7,509 nt of DNA from Comamonadaceae bacterium (GCA_947494405.1 CANLWQ010000094.1:1-7509), one strand, 5' to 3'. Positions 1 through 6,399 are shown, counted from the stretch's first letter. The notes: a model not told the origin generated them from the letters alone. Numbers and translations: made by a program.

Positions 1-231
1 GCCGCTTGTTGGTGGATATTGTTTTTATGGATGCCCGCCAGTTTGACCGGGCAATTTGTCGCCTTTGTATTGTTTCGCTTGTTTGACGCGGTCAAGCCAG
101 GCCCTGTGGGCTGGGCAGACGCGGCGTTTCATGGGCAGGGGTGGCGCGGCGGCTTTGGCATCATGTTTGATGACATCGTGGCGGCGTTTTGCACCCTGCT
201 TTGTTTGGCACTTTGGCAAGCAACACGATGA
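1..231 (+). CDS. pgpA: Phosphatidylglycerophosphatase A, C-terminal part (5' end outside window)
   Basis: This enzyme dephosphorylates phosphatidylglycerol phosphate to phosphatidylglycerol in the inner membrane. Only the last 76 residues are present; the frame is open at base 1, so the gene starts upstream. The segment shows the family's conserved block FRLFDAVKPGPVGWAD, a following HG, and the GIMFDDIVAA segment whose paired aspartates match the family's metal-binding/catalytic motif. The flanking stretches are hydrophobic, consistent with membrane segments. A short extra GQGWR-like stretch lies between the HG and the GIM/FDD block compared with the E. coli protein as I remember it. The TGA stop overlaps the ATG of the next gene as ATGA, which suggests translational coupling with cinA/pncC. 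The family call is confident; nothing can be said about the promoter or N-terminus. Confidence 0.93.
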   Translation, partial: AACWWILFLWMPASLTGQFVAFVLFRLFDAVKPGPVGWADAAFHGQGWRGGFGIMFDDIVAAFCTLLCLALWQATR

Positions 232-749
232 GCACACCACACACTGTTTTAACCTTGGCCAAGACGCTGCTGCAGCGCGGCTGGATGTTGGCCACCGCTG
301 AGAGTTGCACGGGCGGCATGATCGCTGCGGCTTGCACCGACTTGGCCGGCTCCAGCCAATGGTTTGAGCGCGGCTTTGTCAGCTACAGCAACGAGGCCAA
401 GCAAGACATGCTGGGTGTGCCTGGCGCTGTTTTGGCGCGGCACGGCGCGGTCAGCGAGGAAGTGGCCCAAGCCATGGTGCTGGGCGCTTTGAACCACAGC
501 AAGGCGCAAGTGGCTGTGGCGGTCACCGGCATAGCGGGACCCAGCGGTGGAAGCGCCAGCAAACCCGTGGGTACGGTGTGCTTTGCCTGGGGCTTGCCCA
601 CCGACGGCGGCCCCACAATTGGCGCAGAAACTGTATGGGTGAAAGTGCAAACCTGTCACTTTGAGGGCGACCGTGCAGCTGTGCGTTTGGCCACCCAAGC
701 CCATGCGCTAGGGCAATTGCTGGCGCTTTTGAATCAACGCAGCCTGTAA
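228..749 (+). CDS. pncC: CinA C-terminal-domain protein; nicotinamide-nucleotide amidohydrolase (PncC type)
   Basis: Family members deamidate NMN to nicotinic acid mononucleotide plus ammonia, recycling NMN (for example from DNA ligase) into NAD synthesis in the cytoplasm. The 173-residue protein is a single CinA-C domain, close to the length of stand-alone E. coli PncC (about 165), and lacks the N-terminal molybdopterin-binding-like domain of long CinA proteins. Visible motifs are AESCTGG (residues 24-30, with S26 as the expected active-site serine), YSNEAKQDML (53-62, with K58), and AVAVTGIAGPSGG (96-108) followed by KPVGTV (112-117). The ATG at 228 was chosen because it forms an ATGA overlap with pgpA and gives a normal family N-terminus. 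A longer in-frame start at 189 would run well into pgpA. No strong Shine-Dalgarno is visible, so coupling to pgpA is likely. Function rests on homology. Confidence 0.93.
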   Translation: MSTPHTVLTLAKTLLQRGWMLATAESCTGGMIAAACTDLAGSSQWFERGFVSYSNEAKQDMLGVPGAVLARHGAVSEEVAQAMVLGALNHSKAQVAVAVTGIAGPSGGSASKPVGTVCFAWGLPTDGGPTIGAETVWVKVQTCHFEGDRAAVRLATQAHALGQLLALLNQRSL

Positions 750-758
750 GCGCCGTGT

Positions 759-1070
759 TTAACTTTGGGAAGCGTTGACAGCCAAGCTGTCCATGGCTTG
801 TGCCAATTCAAAGTCCAGCGCAGTGAGCCCGCCCGCGTCATGGGTGGTCAGGCGCACATTCACGCGGTTGTACACATTGCTCCAGTCGGGGTGGTGGTTC
901 ATGCGCTCGGCCACTTCGGCCACTGCGTTCATGAAAGCCATGGCTTGAAGAAAGTTTTTGAATGTCCACTGGGTATGCAAACTGTCGTCTTGCAGTTGCC
1001 ACGGGGCTTGGGCTTGCTGCTGTAAAACATTAAATGCTTGCTGGGCCTCTTGCGTACTCATGCTTTTCAT
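759..1070 (-). CDS. phhB: 4a-hydroxytetrahydrobiopterin dehydratase (pterin-4a-carbinolamine dehydratase, PCD)
   Basis: PCD dehydrates 4a-hydroxytetrahydropterin to quinonoid dihydropterin, regenerating the cofactor of aromatic amino-acid hydroxylases. In bacteria without such a hydroxylase it has been linked to molybdopterin or pterin repair. The 103-residue length is normal. The signature is intact: the HHP at residues 59-61 (first two are the expected catalytic histidines), then Y67, V70, L74, TTH (75-77) and GGLTALDFELA (80-90). Start choice: an AAGGAG lies 7 bases upstream of the ATG at 1070, whereas the second in-frame ATG (1061) would be 16 bases away. The start overlaps the PIN gene's TGA as ATGA. 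It is the last gene of the minus-strand series, 9 bases from the convergent cinA stop. No phhA-like hydroxylase is in the window, so its substrate here is open. Confidence 0.93.
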   Translation of the reverse strand: MKSMSTQEAQQAFNVLQQQAQAPWQLQDDSLHTQWTFKNFLQAMAFMNAVAEVAERMNHHPDWSNVYNRVNVRLTTHDAGGLTALDFELAQAMDSLAVNASQS

Positions 1071-1486
1071 TCTGGGTCTCCTTGAGATTTTTTCACCACC
1101 ACCCCCAACCGCGCCAGCCGGTTGGTCAAGCGCAGCACCTGCCGGTCTTTGCTCAGTAGCAGCGCTTGGTGAGCAACAGCCAAATCGATGAATTTTTGAT
1201 CGTCTTCGTCCTTGCACACATACGGCGCTTTGGGCGCTACAGCTTGCAACTGCGCCAAGCGGTCAAAGTGGGCCAACACCGCTTCGGCGCTCAGGCCATC
1301 TCGCTCGCGGCGGCGGGCAATGTGCGGGTAGTCCAGCACCCGCAACAACTCCTCGCGCATGGGGGGCGTAGCCAACCAGCGCAACTCACCATCTTTCAAG
1401 GCTAGCAAAAGAGGCGGCGTGGCGGGATCTTGGTATACCCAGATATCGAGCACGATATTGGTGTCTATCACCACAGGCGAAGACAT
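1067..1486 (-). CDS. PIN-domain protein (putative toxin-antitoxin toxin component, PIN family, COG1569-like)
   Basis: PIN domains are metal-dependent single-strand RNA nucleases; many, but not all, are toxins of toxin-antitoxin pairs. The 139-residue product is one PIN domain. VVIDTNIVLDIW (residues 5-16) carries the first acidic residue D8, E45/E46 lies in the PPMREELLRVL helix, D95/D96 are in KDEDDQKFIDLA (92-103), and D114 is in LSKDRQVLRL (111-120). The acidic quartet therefore appears complete and the protein may be active. The ATG at 1486 was chosen because it begins directly before the first beta strand and shares one base with the rlmL stop (TGATG). The reading frame extends upstream to 1543, but that part is inside rlmL. 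The SD is weak (GGCGG-like), which suggests coupling to rlmL. No antitoxin-like gene (AbrB, RHH, Phd or HTH) is adjacent. Target and physiological role are unknown. Confidence 0.85.
   Translation of the reverse strand: MSSPVVIDTNIVLDIWVYQDPATPPLLLALKDGELRWLATPPMREELLRVLDYPHIARRRERDGLSAEAVLAHFDRLAQLQAVAPKAPYVCKDEDDQKFIDLAVAHQALLLSKDRQVLRLTNRLARLGVVVKKSQGDPE
1078..1083 (-). promoter_or_regulatory. Shine-Dalgarno AAGGAG of the PCD gene
   Basis: AAGGAG on the minus strand sits 7 bases upstream of the ATG at 1070 and fixes the start of the dehydratase. It lies inside the last codons of the PIN gene. It is the strongest ribosome binding site seen in the window, so PCD can be initiated independently of coupling. 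Confidence 0.75.
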
Positions 1487-2766
1487 CAGGCCGCCGGTTT
1501 GCGTGCCGAGCCGGCCATCAGGTCGAAGCGGAACATGCGGCACTCAATCGGGCCGTTCCACATAGGTACGCGGCGCGACTCTTTCAGGCGCATGCGCCCG
1601 GGCAGCTTCAAGTCTGGCGTGAGAAGCCAAGCGCGCCAGCCGGTGTAATTTTTCTTCCAATGGCTGGCCAGTTGGCTGAAAAACTCACCGCCATCTTCCA
1701 CCTGCCCTACCTCTCGGCCACTGCGCGCCAGGCTGGCCGCACCCGCCACACCAGCGGCTTCTATGCGCTCGCCATAAGGCGGATTCACCAACATCACGCC
1801 AGGTTCTTCGGTGGGCGGCATGCGCTGCAAAGCGTCACCACCACGCAAATTCACCGCCTTGGCCACACCCGCGCGCTCGGCATTGCGTTGCGCAAAGTCG
1901 ACCATGCGAAAAGTCACATCACTGCCAAAGACCTGCGCACGCGGCTCGCACTGAAGTGACCTGGCCTCGTCTTGCAATTGCTGCCACACATGGGCATCGA
2001 ACATGCGCAGTTTCTCGAACCCAAAACGCCGCTGCAAACCGGCTGCCATACGGCAAGCAATTTGTGCAGCTTCAATGACGATGGTGCCGCTGCCGCAACA
2101 CGGGTCATACAAGGGAATACCTTGCTCGACACCCGCCACTGAGGGCACGGCCGGTGGGGTCTCACCAGGTGCGGTAAGCATTGGCATGCTCCAACCACTG
2201 GCGGCCAACATGGCAGCAGCCAAGGTTTCTTTCAGCGGCGCGTCGCCCGTGTCTTCGCGCCAGCCACGTTTGAATAGAGGCTCGCCAGTGGTGTCCAAAT
2301 ACAGGGTGAGCATTTTGTCGGTCAGGTGAGCATGGACCCGCACATCGGGACGCTGGGTGTCCACATCGGGGCGAACACCGCTTTTGTCGCGAAAGCGGTC
2401 GGCAATCGCATCTTTCACCCTGAGGGTTGCGAAGTTCAAGCTCTTTAAGGGGCTGTGCTGCGCCGTGATTTCCACGCGAAAACTTTGCTTGGGTGTGAAC
2501 CACATCTCCCAAGCCACGGCGCTGGCCGCGTTGTAAATGTCATCCTCGCTGGCATAGGGTTGGTGCGCCAACTGGATCAACACCCGCATGCCTAAGCGAC
2601 TGTGCAAATTGAGTTGCAGCGCGGCGCGCCACGAGGCTTGCAACTGCACGCCGCCACGCAAGGTTTGCATGTCGCGGCTGGGCAGCCCAGTGATTTGCGC
2701 CACTTCATAGGCCAAAAAAGATTCCACCCCTGCAGCGCAGGGCACAAACAATTGCAAGGCGTTCAC
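1486..2766 (-). CDS. rlmL: THUMP-domain class I SAM-dependent RNA methyltransferase, RlmL-type (23S rRNA m2G2445)
   Basis: In E. coli the homologous half of RlmL makes N2-methylguanosine at 23S rRNA position 2445 during 50S assembly. The 426-residue protein has an N-terminal ferredoxin-like/THUMP region (about 1-160, with FVPCAAGVESFLAYE near the start and RPDVRVHAHL at 139-148), the family's GEPLFKRGWRE linker (161-171), and a Rossmann methyltransferase. Its motif I is DPCCGSGT (221-228) and its catalytic NPPYGER is at 328-334. It lacks the RlmK half found fused in the roughly 700-residue E. coli enzyme. Two low-complexity stretches, about 198-216 and 339-360, look like insertions around motif I and after motif IV. 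The start codon is GTG, chosen because GTGA overlaps the rpoN stop and the protein then begins at the family N-terminus. The exact guanine target is inferred from homology; an RlmL relative with another target is possible. Confidence 0.9.
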   Translation of the reverse strand: MNALQLFVPCAAGVESFLAYEVAQITGLPSRDMQTLRGGVQLQASWRAALQLNLHSRLGMRVLIQLAHQPYASEDDIYNAASAVAWEMWFTPKQSFRVEITAQHSPLKSLNFATLRVKDAIADRFRDKSGVRPDVDTQRPDVRVHAHLTDKMLTLYLDTTGEPLFKRGWREDTGDAPLKETLAAAMLAASGWSMPMLTAPGETPPAVPSVAGVEQGIPLYDPCCGSGTIVIEAAQIACRMAAGLQRRFGFEKLRMFDAHVWQQLQDEARSLQCEPRAQVFGSDVTFRMVDFAQRNAERAGVAKAVNLRGGDALQRMPPTEEPGVMLVNPPYGERIEAAGVAGAASLARSGREVGQVEDGGEFFSQLASHWKKNYTGWRAWLLTPDLKLPGRMRLKESRRVPMWNGPIECRMFRFDLMAGSARKPAA

Positions 2767-4340
2767 AGGGTTTTACGCAGGTTGGTGGGTGCTATGCGCA
2801 AGGCTTCGCGGTACTTGGCAACAGTGCGGCGCGCGCAGTCTATGCCTTGCTCTTTGAGCATGTCCGAGAGTTGGTTATCAGACAAGGGCTTCTTGGGGTT
2901 TTCGCTGGCGATCAGTTGCTTGATGAGGGCGCGCACCGCGGTACTCGAAGCGTTGTTGCCGCTGTCGGTGCCCAGACCTGAGCCAAAGAAAAATTTCAGC
3001 TCAAACGTGCCATACGGCGTGTGCATGTACTTGGCGGTGGTGACGCGGCTGATGGTGGACTCGTGCAACCCCAATTCTTCGGCAATTTCGCGCAGCACCA
3101 TGGGCTTCATGGCCAATTCGCCGTGAATGAAAAAGCTTTTTTGCCGCTGTGTGATGGCGTTGCTCACCCGCAAGATGGTGTCAAAGCGCTGTTGTATGTT
3201 TTTGATCATCCAGCGTGCTTCTTGTAGTCGCTGCTGCAAGCCCGCATGACCGTCGCCTTTGCCGCCCTTTAAAGCGTTGGCGTATATGTCGTTCACCTTC
3301 AGACGCGGCATCACCTCGGGGTTGAGCATGGCGCGAAATTGCGGTGTGCCTTGTTTGTCCACGCCATGCGGCAAGATCAGCACATCGGGGATGATGACGT
3401 TGCGCTCCACATCAATAAATCGCCTGCCCGGCTTGGGCTCTAAGCGTGCGATCAGCGCGATGGCGAGTTTGACCTGTGCTTCGCTGTCATTGACCAGCAG
3501 CGCCAAGCGCTTGAAGTCGCGCTTGGCCAACAGCTCTAAAGGTTGCTTGCAAATCGCCAGCGCACAAGCGCGCAAAGCTGCGCGCTCTTCGGTGTCTGCG
3601 GCAATGGCTTGCAGCTGCAAACGCAAACACTCGCCTAAATCTCGTGCGCCCACGCCTATGGGGTCTAAGCTTTGCAACAAGCTCAGCGCCACCTGAAAGC
3701 GGTGCACCAGCTCCTCGCACTGCTCGAGATCGTCACCCGCCAAACTCTCTGCCAAGGTTTGGAAGCTGTCTTCTAAATAGCCCTCGTCATTCAAAGATTC
3801 GATGAGAAAACGTAAAGCGGCGCGATCGGTGTCGTCCAAGCGCAGCGACAGGGCTTGGCGGTGCAAAAACGCCGTCAGCGACTCTTGGTTGCGCGCCAAT
3901 TCAGTGGCTTGGGCTTTTTCATCGTCATCATTGCTGCTGTTGTTGCGCGCCGGTGCGTCACCACCCCACTCGCTGTCGTCAGGTGAAAACTCCACGCTGC
4001 CATCGCCATCCCAGCTCTCAGCCACGCCCTCGGCGTCGATAGGCGAGGTGGTTTCGCTGGCGGTTTCCACCCGCACTTCGCTCACCCGGTCCATGGGGCC
4101 GTCCCAACTGTCGGTCTCGGCTTCAGAACTGGCAGCTTGTGTGTTTTCTTGCTCCAAGCCAAAGTCTTCACGCACCGCCAAATCTTCCATTTCCTTTTCC
4201 AGAAACGGGTTGTCATCCAGCATTTGCTCGACTTCTTGGCTTAACTCTAAGGTGGAGAGTTGCAGCAAACGAATCGATTGCTGCAACTGAGGCGTGAGCG
4301 CCAAATGTTGCGAGACGCGGAGTGACAGGCCTTGCTTCAT
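2763..4340 (-). CDS. rpoN: RNA polymerase sigma-54 factor
   Basis: Sigma-54 directs RNA polymerase to -24/-12 (GG/GC) promoters that need AAA+ enhancer-binding proteins. The 525-residue product has the glutamine- and leucine-rich region I (1-50, beginning MKQGLSLRVSQHLALTPQLQ), a long acidic region II (about 51-145, rich in D, E and S), the core-binding region, the helix-turn-helix around 415-434 (IAEELGLHESTISRV), and a perfect RpoN box ARRTVAKYRE at 503-512. The frame is open 60 codons further upstream into lptB, but the ATG at 4340 gives the canonical N-terminus and has a GAGG about 8 bases before it. It follows lptB by 16 bases, the classic lptB-rpoN order. Unlike the enterobacterial arrangement, no hpf or ptsN follows; rlmL overlaps its stop instead. 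Confidence 0.97.
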   Translation of the reverse strand: MKQGLSLRVSQHLALTPQLQQSIRLLQLSTLELSQEVEQMLDDNPFLEKEMEDLAVREDFGLEQENTQAASSEAETDSWDGPMDRVSEVRVETASETTSPIDAEGVAESWDGDGSVEFSPDDSEWGGDAPARNNSSNDDDEKAQATELARNQESLTAFLHRQALSLRLDDTDRAALRFLIESLNDEGYLEDSFQTLAESLAGDDLEQCEELVHRFQVALSLLQSLDPIGVGARDLGECLRLQLQAIAADTEERAALRACALAICKQPLELLAKRDFKRLALLVNDSEAQVKLAIALIARLEPKPGRRFIDVERNVIIPDVLILPHGVDKQGTPQFRAMLNPEVMPRLKVNDIYANALKGGKGDGHAGLQQRLQEARWMIKNIQQRFDTILRVSNAITQRQKSFFIHGELAMKPMVLREIAEELGLHESTISRVTTAKYMHTPYGTFELKFFFGSGLGTDSGNNASSTAVRALIKQLIASENPKKPLSDNQLSDMLKEQGIDCARRTVAKYREALRIAPTNLRKTL

Positions 4341-4356
4341 AAGCTGTGCCTCGCCC

Positions 4357-5121
4357 TCACATGCGGAAGTTTTCGCCCAGATACACCCTGCGTACCTCTG
4401 GGTTATTGACAATCGTCTCGGGTGTGCCCTCGGCCAGCACGCGTCCCTCGCTGATGATGCTGGCGTGGTCACAAATGCCCAAGGTTTCGCGCACATTGTG
4501 GTCGGTGATAAGCACCCCAATTCCCTTGGCTTTCAAAAAACCGATGATGCGCTGAATTTCCAAGACCGCAATAGGGTCGATACCGGCAAACGGTTCGTCC
4601 AACAAAATAAAACGCGGCTGGGTCGCCAACGCCCGCGCAATTTCTACCCGCCTGCGCTCACCCCCCGACAAAGAAGGCGCAGGGGCGTCCCGCAAATGCT
4701 CGATACGCAACTCTTGCAACAAGCCTTCGAGCCGCGTTTCAATGGTGCTTTTGTCCAGGGCCAAGCCTAGGCTGTCTTCTTGCAACTCCAACACCGCACG
4801 CACGTTGTCAGCCACATTGAGCTTGCGAAAAATCGAGGCTTCTTGGGGCAAATAACTCAAACCCATGCGAGCGCGACGGTGTATGGGCATATTTTCGACT
4901 GACACACCATCAATGGAAATAGTGCCTGCATCGGCCCGCACCAAGCCGACGATCATGTAAAAAGAAGTGGTCTTGCCCGCGCCATTGGGGCCGAGCAAGC
5001 CAACCACCTCGCCTTTGGCTACAGAAATCGACACATCATGCACCACGGTGCGGCTGATATAGGACTTTTGAAGATGCTGCGCCACCAACCGGCTGATGGG
5101 GGCGGCAGGCGTGGAAGTCAC
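4357..5121 (-). CDS. lptB: LPS export ABC transporter ATP-binding protein LptB
   Basis: LptB is the cytoplasmic ATPase that, with LptF and LptG, extracts lipopolysaccharide from the inner membrane and drives it along the Lpt bridge. The 254-residue protein has all ABC elements: Walker A GPNGAGKT (44-51), Q-loop LPQE (91-94), signature LSGGE (151-155), Walker B FILLDEP (171-177), D-loop GID (180-182) and the H-loop histidine H208. The ending YLGENFRM is typical of LptB. The start codon is GTG, supported by AAGAGG 7 bases upstream and by a GTGA overlap with the lptA stop. The N-terminus is about a dozen residues longer than the E. coli protein. The order lptA-lptB-rpoN supports the assignment; the partners lptF and lptG are not in the window, which is usual. 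Confidence 0.97.
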   Translation of the reverse strand: MTSTPAAPISRLVAQHLQKSYISRTVVHDVSISVAKGEVVGLLGPNGAGKTTSFYMIVGLVRADAGTISIDGVSVENMPIHRRARMGLSYLPQEASIFRKLNVADNVRAVLELQEDSLGLALDKSTIETRLEGLLQELRIEHLRDAPAPSLSGGERRRVEIARALATQPRFILLDEPFAGIDPIAVLEIQRIIGFLKAKGIGVLITDHNVRETLGICDHASIISEGRVLAEGTPETIVNNPEVRRVYLGENFRM

Positions 5122-5675
5122 TTGCCTGCCTCTTCTTTTTTGCGCGGGGTGAGAACCGCTCGCACCCGCCCCGAAGATTCGGCGCTGGGCTTGCCGCTGG
5201 CTTGTTTGCCGTCCACCGTGAATTGGTCGGTCAAGTTTTCGTAGATGATGCGCTGGCCGCTGATGTCGTCGTTCAGGACTGTGCCGCGGTAGCGGCGCAG
5301 TGCGGCGCGGTTGATGAGGGTGACGCGATCAGCGCGGCTGTCGTATTCGATACGGTCGCCCTCGCCTTCCATCCACTCATCCAAACCTTCACGTTTTTGG
5401 CGGTAAAAGGCTTTTTTTCCAGGCTCGGCAATCAGCAAACCGTATTGGTAGCCCTCAGGGTCTTGCATCACTTCCAAGCGTGCACCACGCAAAACAAGTG
5501 TTCCCTTGGTGGCCACCACCTTGCCGGTGAATATGCTCAATTGCTTTAACTCATCGTGGTCTAGGTTATCCGCCTCAATGTTCATAGGCTTGCCTCGGTC
5601 GGCTTTTTCAGCCCACGCCGCAGACCCCAGCTGTAGTGCCAAGGCAAAGCAACACAAATAAAGGATTTTTTTCAA
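5118..5675 (-). CDS. lptA: LPS transport periplasmic protein LptA (OstA-like)
   Basis: LptA forms the periplasmic beta-jellyroll bridge carrying LPS from LptC to LptD. The 185-residue precursor begins with a signal peptide: KK at residues 2-3, a hydrophobic stretch 4-20, and a probable cleavage after AWA (22). The OstA-like fold follows with [13 protein letters not shown] (30-42), [20 protein letters not shown] (48-67), [10 protein letters not shown] (104-113) and ISGQRIIYE (138-146). The C-terminal tail is charged (RKKEEAGK). The start is inferred to be TTG at 5675: the next in-frame ATG (residue 31) would remove the signal peptide, and no ATG lies upstream in frame before the dsbA stop. No good SD precedes the TTG. 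The GTGA overlap with lptB is conserved-operon-like, but lptC, usually just upstream, is replaced here by a DsbA gene. Confidence 0.92.
   Translation of the reverse strand: MKKILYLCCFALALQLGSAAWAEKADRGKPMNIEADNLDHDELKQLSIFTGKVVATKGTLVLRGARLEVMQDPEGYQYGLLIAEPGKKAFYRQKREGLDEWMEGEGDRIEYDSRADRVTLINRAALRRYRGTVLNDDISGQRIIYENLTDQFTVDGKQASGKPSAESSGRVRAVLTPRKKEEAGK
5129..5134 (-). promoter_or_regulatory. Shine-Dalgarno AAGAGG of lptB
   Basis: AAGAGG on the minus strand, 7 bases before the GTG at 5121 and inside the last codons of lptA. It supports the GTG as the real lptB start; no ATG is available nearby in that frame. Confidence 0.6.
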
Positions 5676-5708
5676 GGCACGGAAATTGCTGGTGAGAACA
5701 TGGCTTGC

Positions 5709-5714
5709 ATTGTA
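5709..5714 (-). promoter_or_regulatory. Possible -10 box (TACAAT) upstream of lptA
   Basis: TACAAT matches the sigma-70 -10 consensus at 5 of 6 positions and lies in the 60-base dsbA-lptA gap, the only intergenic space long enough for a promoter in the minus-strand series. The predicted transcript would start near 5701, giving a leader of about 25 bases before the TTG. No convincing -35 hexamer is found about 17 bases upstream, so this is a weak candidate. Confidence 0.25.
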
Positions 5715-5735
5715 GGGGCATAAACGCCCGCTTTC

Positions 5736-6377
5736 TCAGCGCCCTTTACGCACCTCAGCAATCAAGAAATCCGCGATTTGCAAAGCCCGGTCCATGCTGC
5801 CAGCCAAGGTGCCATCGATATAAAAACGACCCGCTACACCCAAGGCCGGCACGCCCTCCACTTTGAAAAGCTCTTGCAACTGCGTGGCGCGGCGAGCTTT
5901 GCCAATCACCGCAAATGAGTTGAACAAATCGGTGAACTGTTTTTTGGGAATGCCATTTTTTTCGGCCCAAGCTTGCAAAGGCTCTAATGAGGTGAGGGTT
6001 TGGCGCTCGGTATGAATGGCTGCAAACATTTTGGCTTGCAGCTCTTCGACTTTACCCAAGGCTTCCAGAACATAGTAGGCGCGTTGCTGGGGTTCAAACT
6101 CTGCGCGAAAGCGCACCGGCACCCGCTTGACTTCAACTTCCTTAGGGAGTTTTTTGCTCCAAGCACTCAGGGTTGGCTCAAACGCATTGCAATGCGGGCA
6201 GTTGTACCAAAAGAACTCCAACACCTCGACATGACCTTTGGCCGCTTCGGTGGGCACGGCTTGGCTGAGTTTGAGGTAATCGGTGCCTTCTTTGAAACCC
6301 GTTTGCGCCATAGCTGGGGCAAAAGGCAAAGTTGACAGTGTGCCCAAGGTGAGGGCTGAAAACGTGCGGCGTTGCAT
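5736..6377 (-). CDS. dsbA: Thiol:disulfide interchange protein, DsbA/DsbL family
   Basis: DsbA-type oxidases introduce disulfide bonds into proteins arriving in the periplasm and are re-oxidised by DsbB. The 213-residue precursor has a signal peptide with a twin arginine (MQRRTFSAL at 1-9), a modest hydrophobic stretch, and probable cleavage after AMA (22-24). The thioredoxin-fold strand EVLEFFWYNCPHC leads to the redox site C60-P-H-C63, the classic DsbA dipeptide. An alpha-helical insert (about 95-165) follows, then the cis-proline loop GVPAL (175-179) and a C-terminal strand and helix. The ATG at 6377 was chosen because AAGAGG lies 6 bases upstream; a longer in-frame start at 6413 would overlap the SPOR gene and spoil the signal peptide. 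It follows the SPOR gene by 22 bases and precedes lptA by 60. No dsbB is visible. Confidence 0.93.
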   Translation of the reverse strand: MQRRTFSALTLGTLSTLPFAPAMAQTGFKEGTDYLKLSQAVPTEAAKGHVEVLEFFWYNCPHCNAFEPTLSAWSKKLPKEVEVKRVPVRFRAEFEPQQRAYYVLEALGKVEELQAKMFAAIHTERQTLTSLEPLQAWAEKNGIPKKQFTDLFNSFAVIGKARRATQLQELFKVEGVPALGVAGRFYIDGTLAGSMDRALQIADFLIAEVRKGR

Positions 6378-6383
6378 GGTGAG

Positions 6384-6389
6384 CCTCTT
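6384..6389 (-). promoter_or_regulatory. Shine-Dalgarno AAGAGG of the dsbA gene
   Basis: AAGAGG on the minus strand, 6 bases before the ATG at 6377. It decides between this start and the longer in-frame start at 6413, and so defines the twin-arginine signal peptide as the true N-terminus. Confidence 0.7.
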
Positions 6390-6399
6390 TGAAAAAATA

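Noticed and set aside
249..704. Long minus-strand open frame opposite cinA
   Set aside because: It is antisense to a well-conserved gene, its product has no recognisable motif, and it has no SD or operon context; a codon-bias shadow.
735..777. Inverted repeat CAACGC...GCGTTG across the convergent junction as a bidirectional terminator
   Set aside because: Only 6 base pairs with a loop of about 31 bases and no T-run on either strand; likely chance.
3802..4290. 162-codon plus-strand frame opposite the acidic region of rpoN
   Set aside because: Serine/arginine-rich low-complexity product that mirrors the D/E/S-rich coding strand; no start signal or domain.
4341..4520. Extended rpoN frame adding 60 N-terminal residues
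   Set aside because: The extension lies within lptB, and the ATG at 4340 gives the canonical sigma-54 N-terminus.
5716..5729. Small hairpin GGGC-6-GCCC after dsbA as a terminator
   Set aside because: A 4-bp stem with no following T-run; too weak to call, and it would lie next to the possible lptA -10 box.
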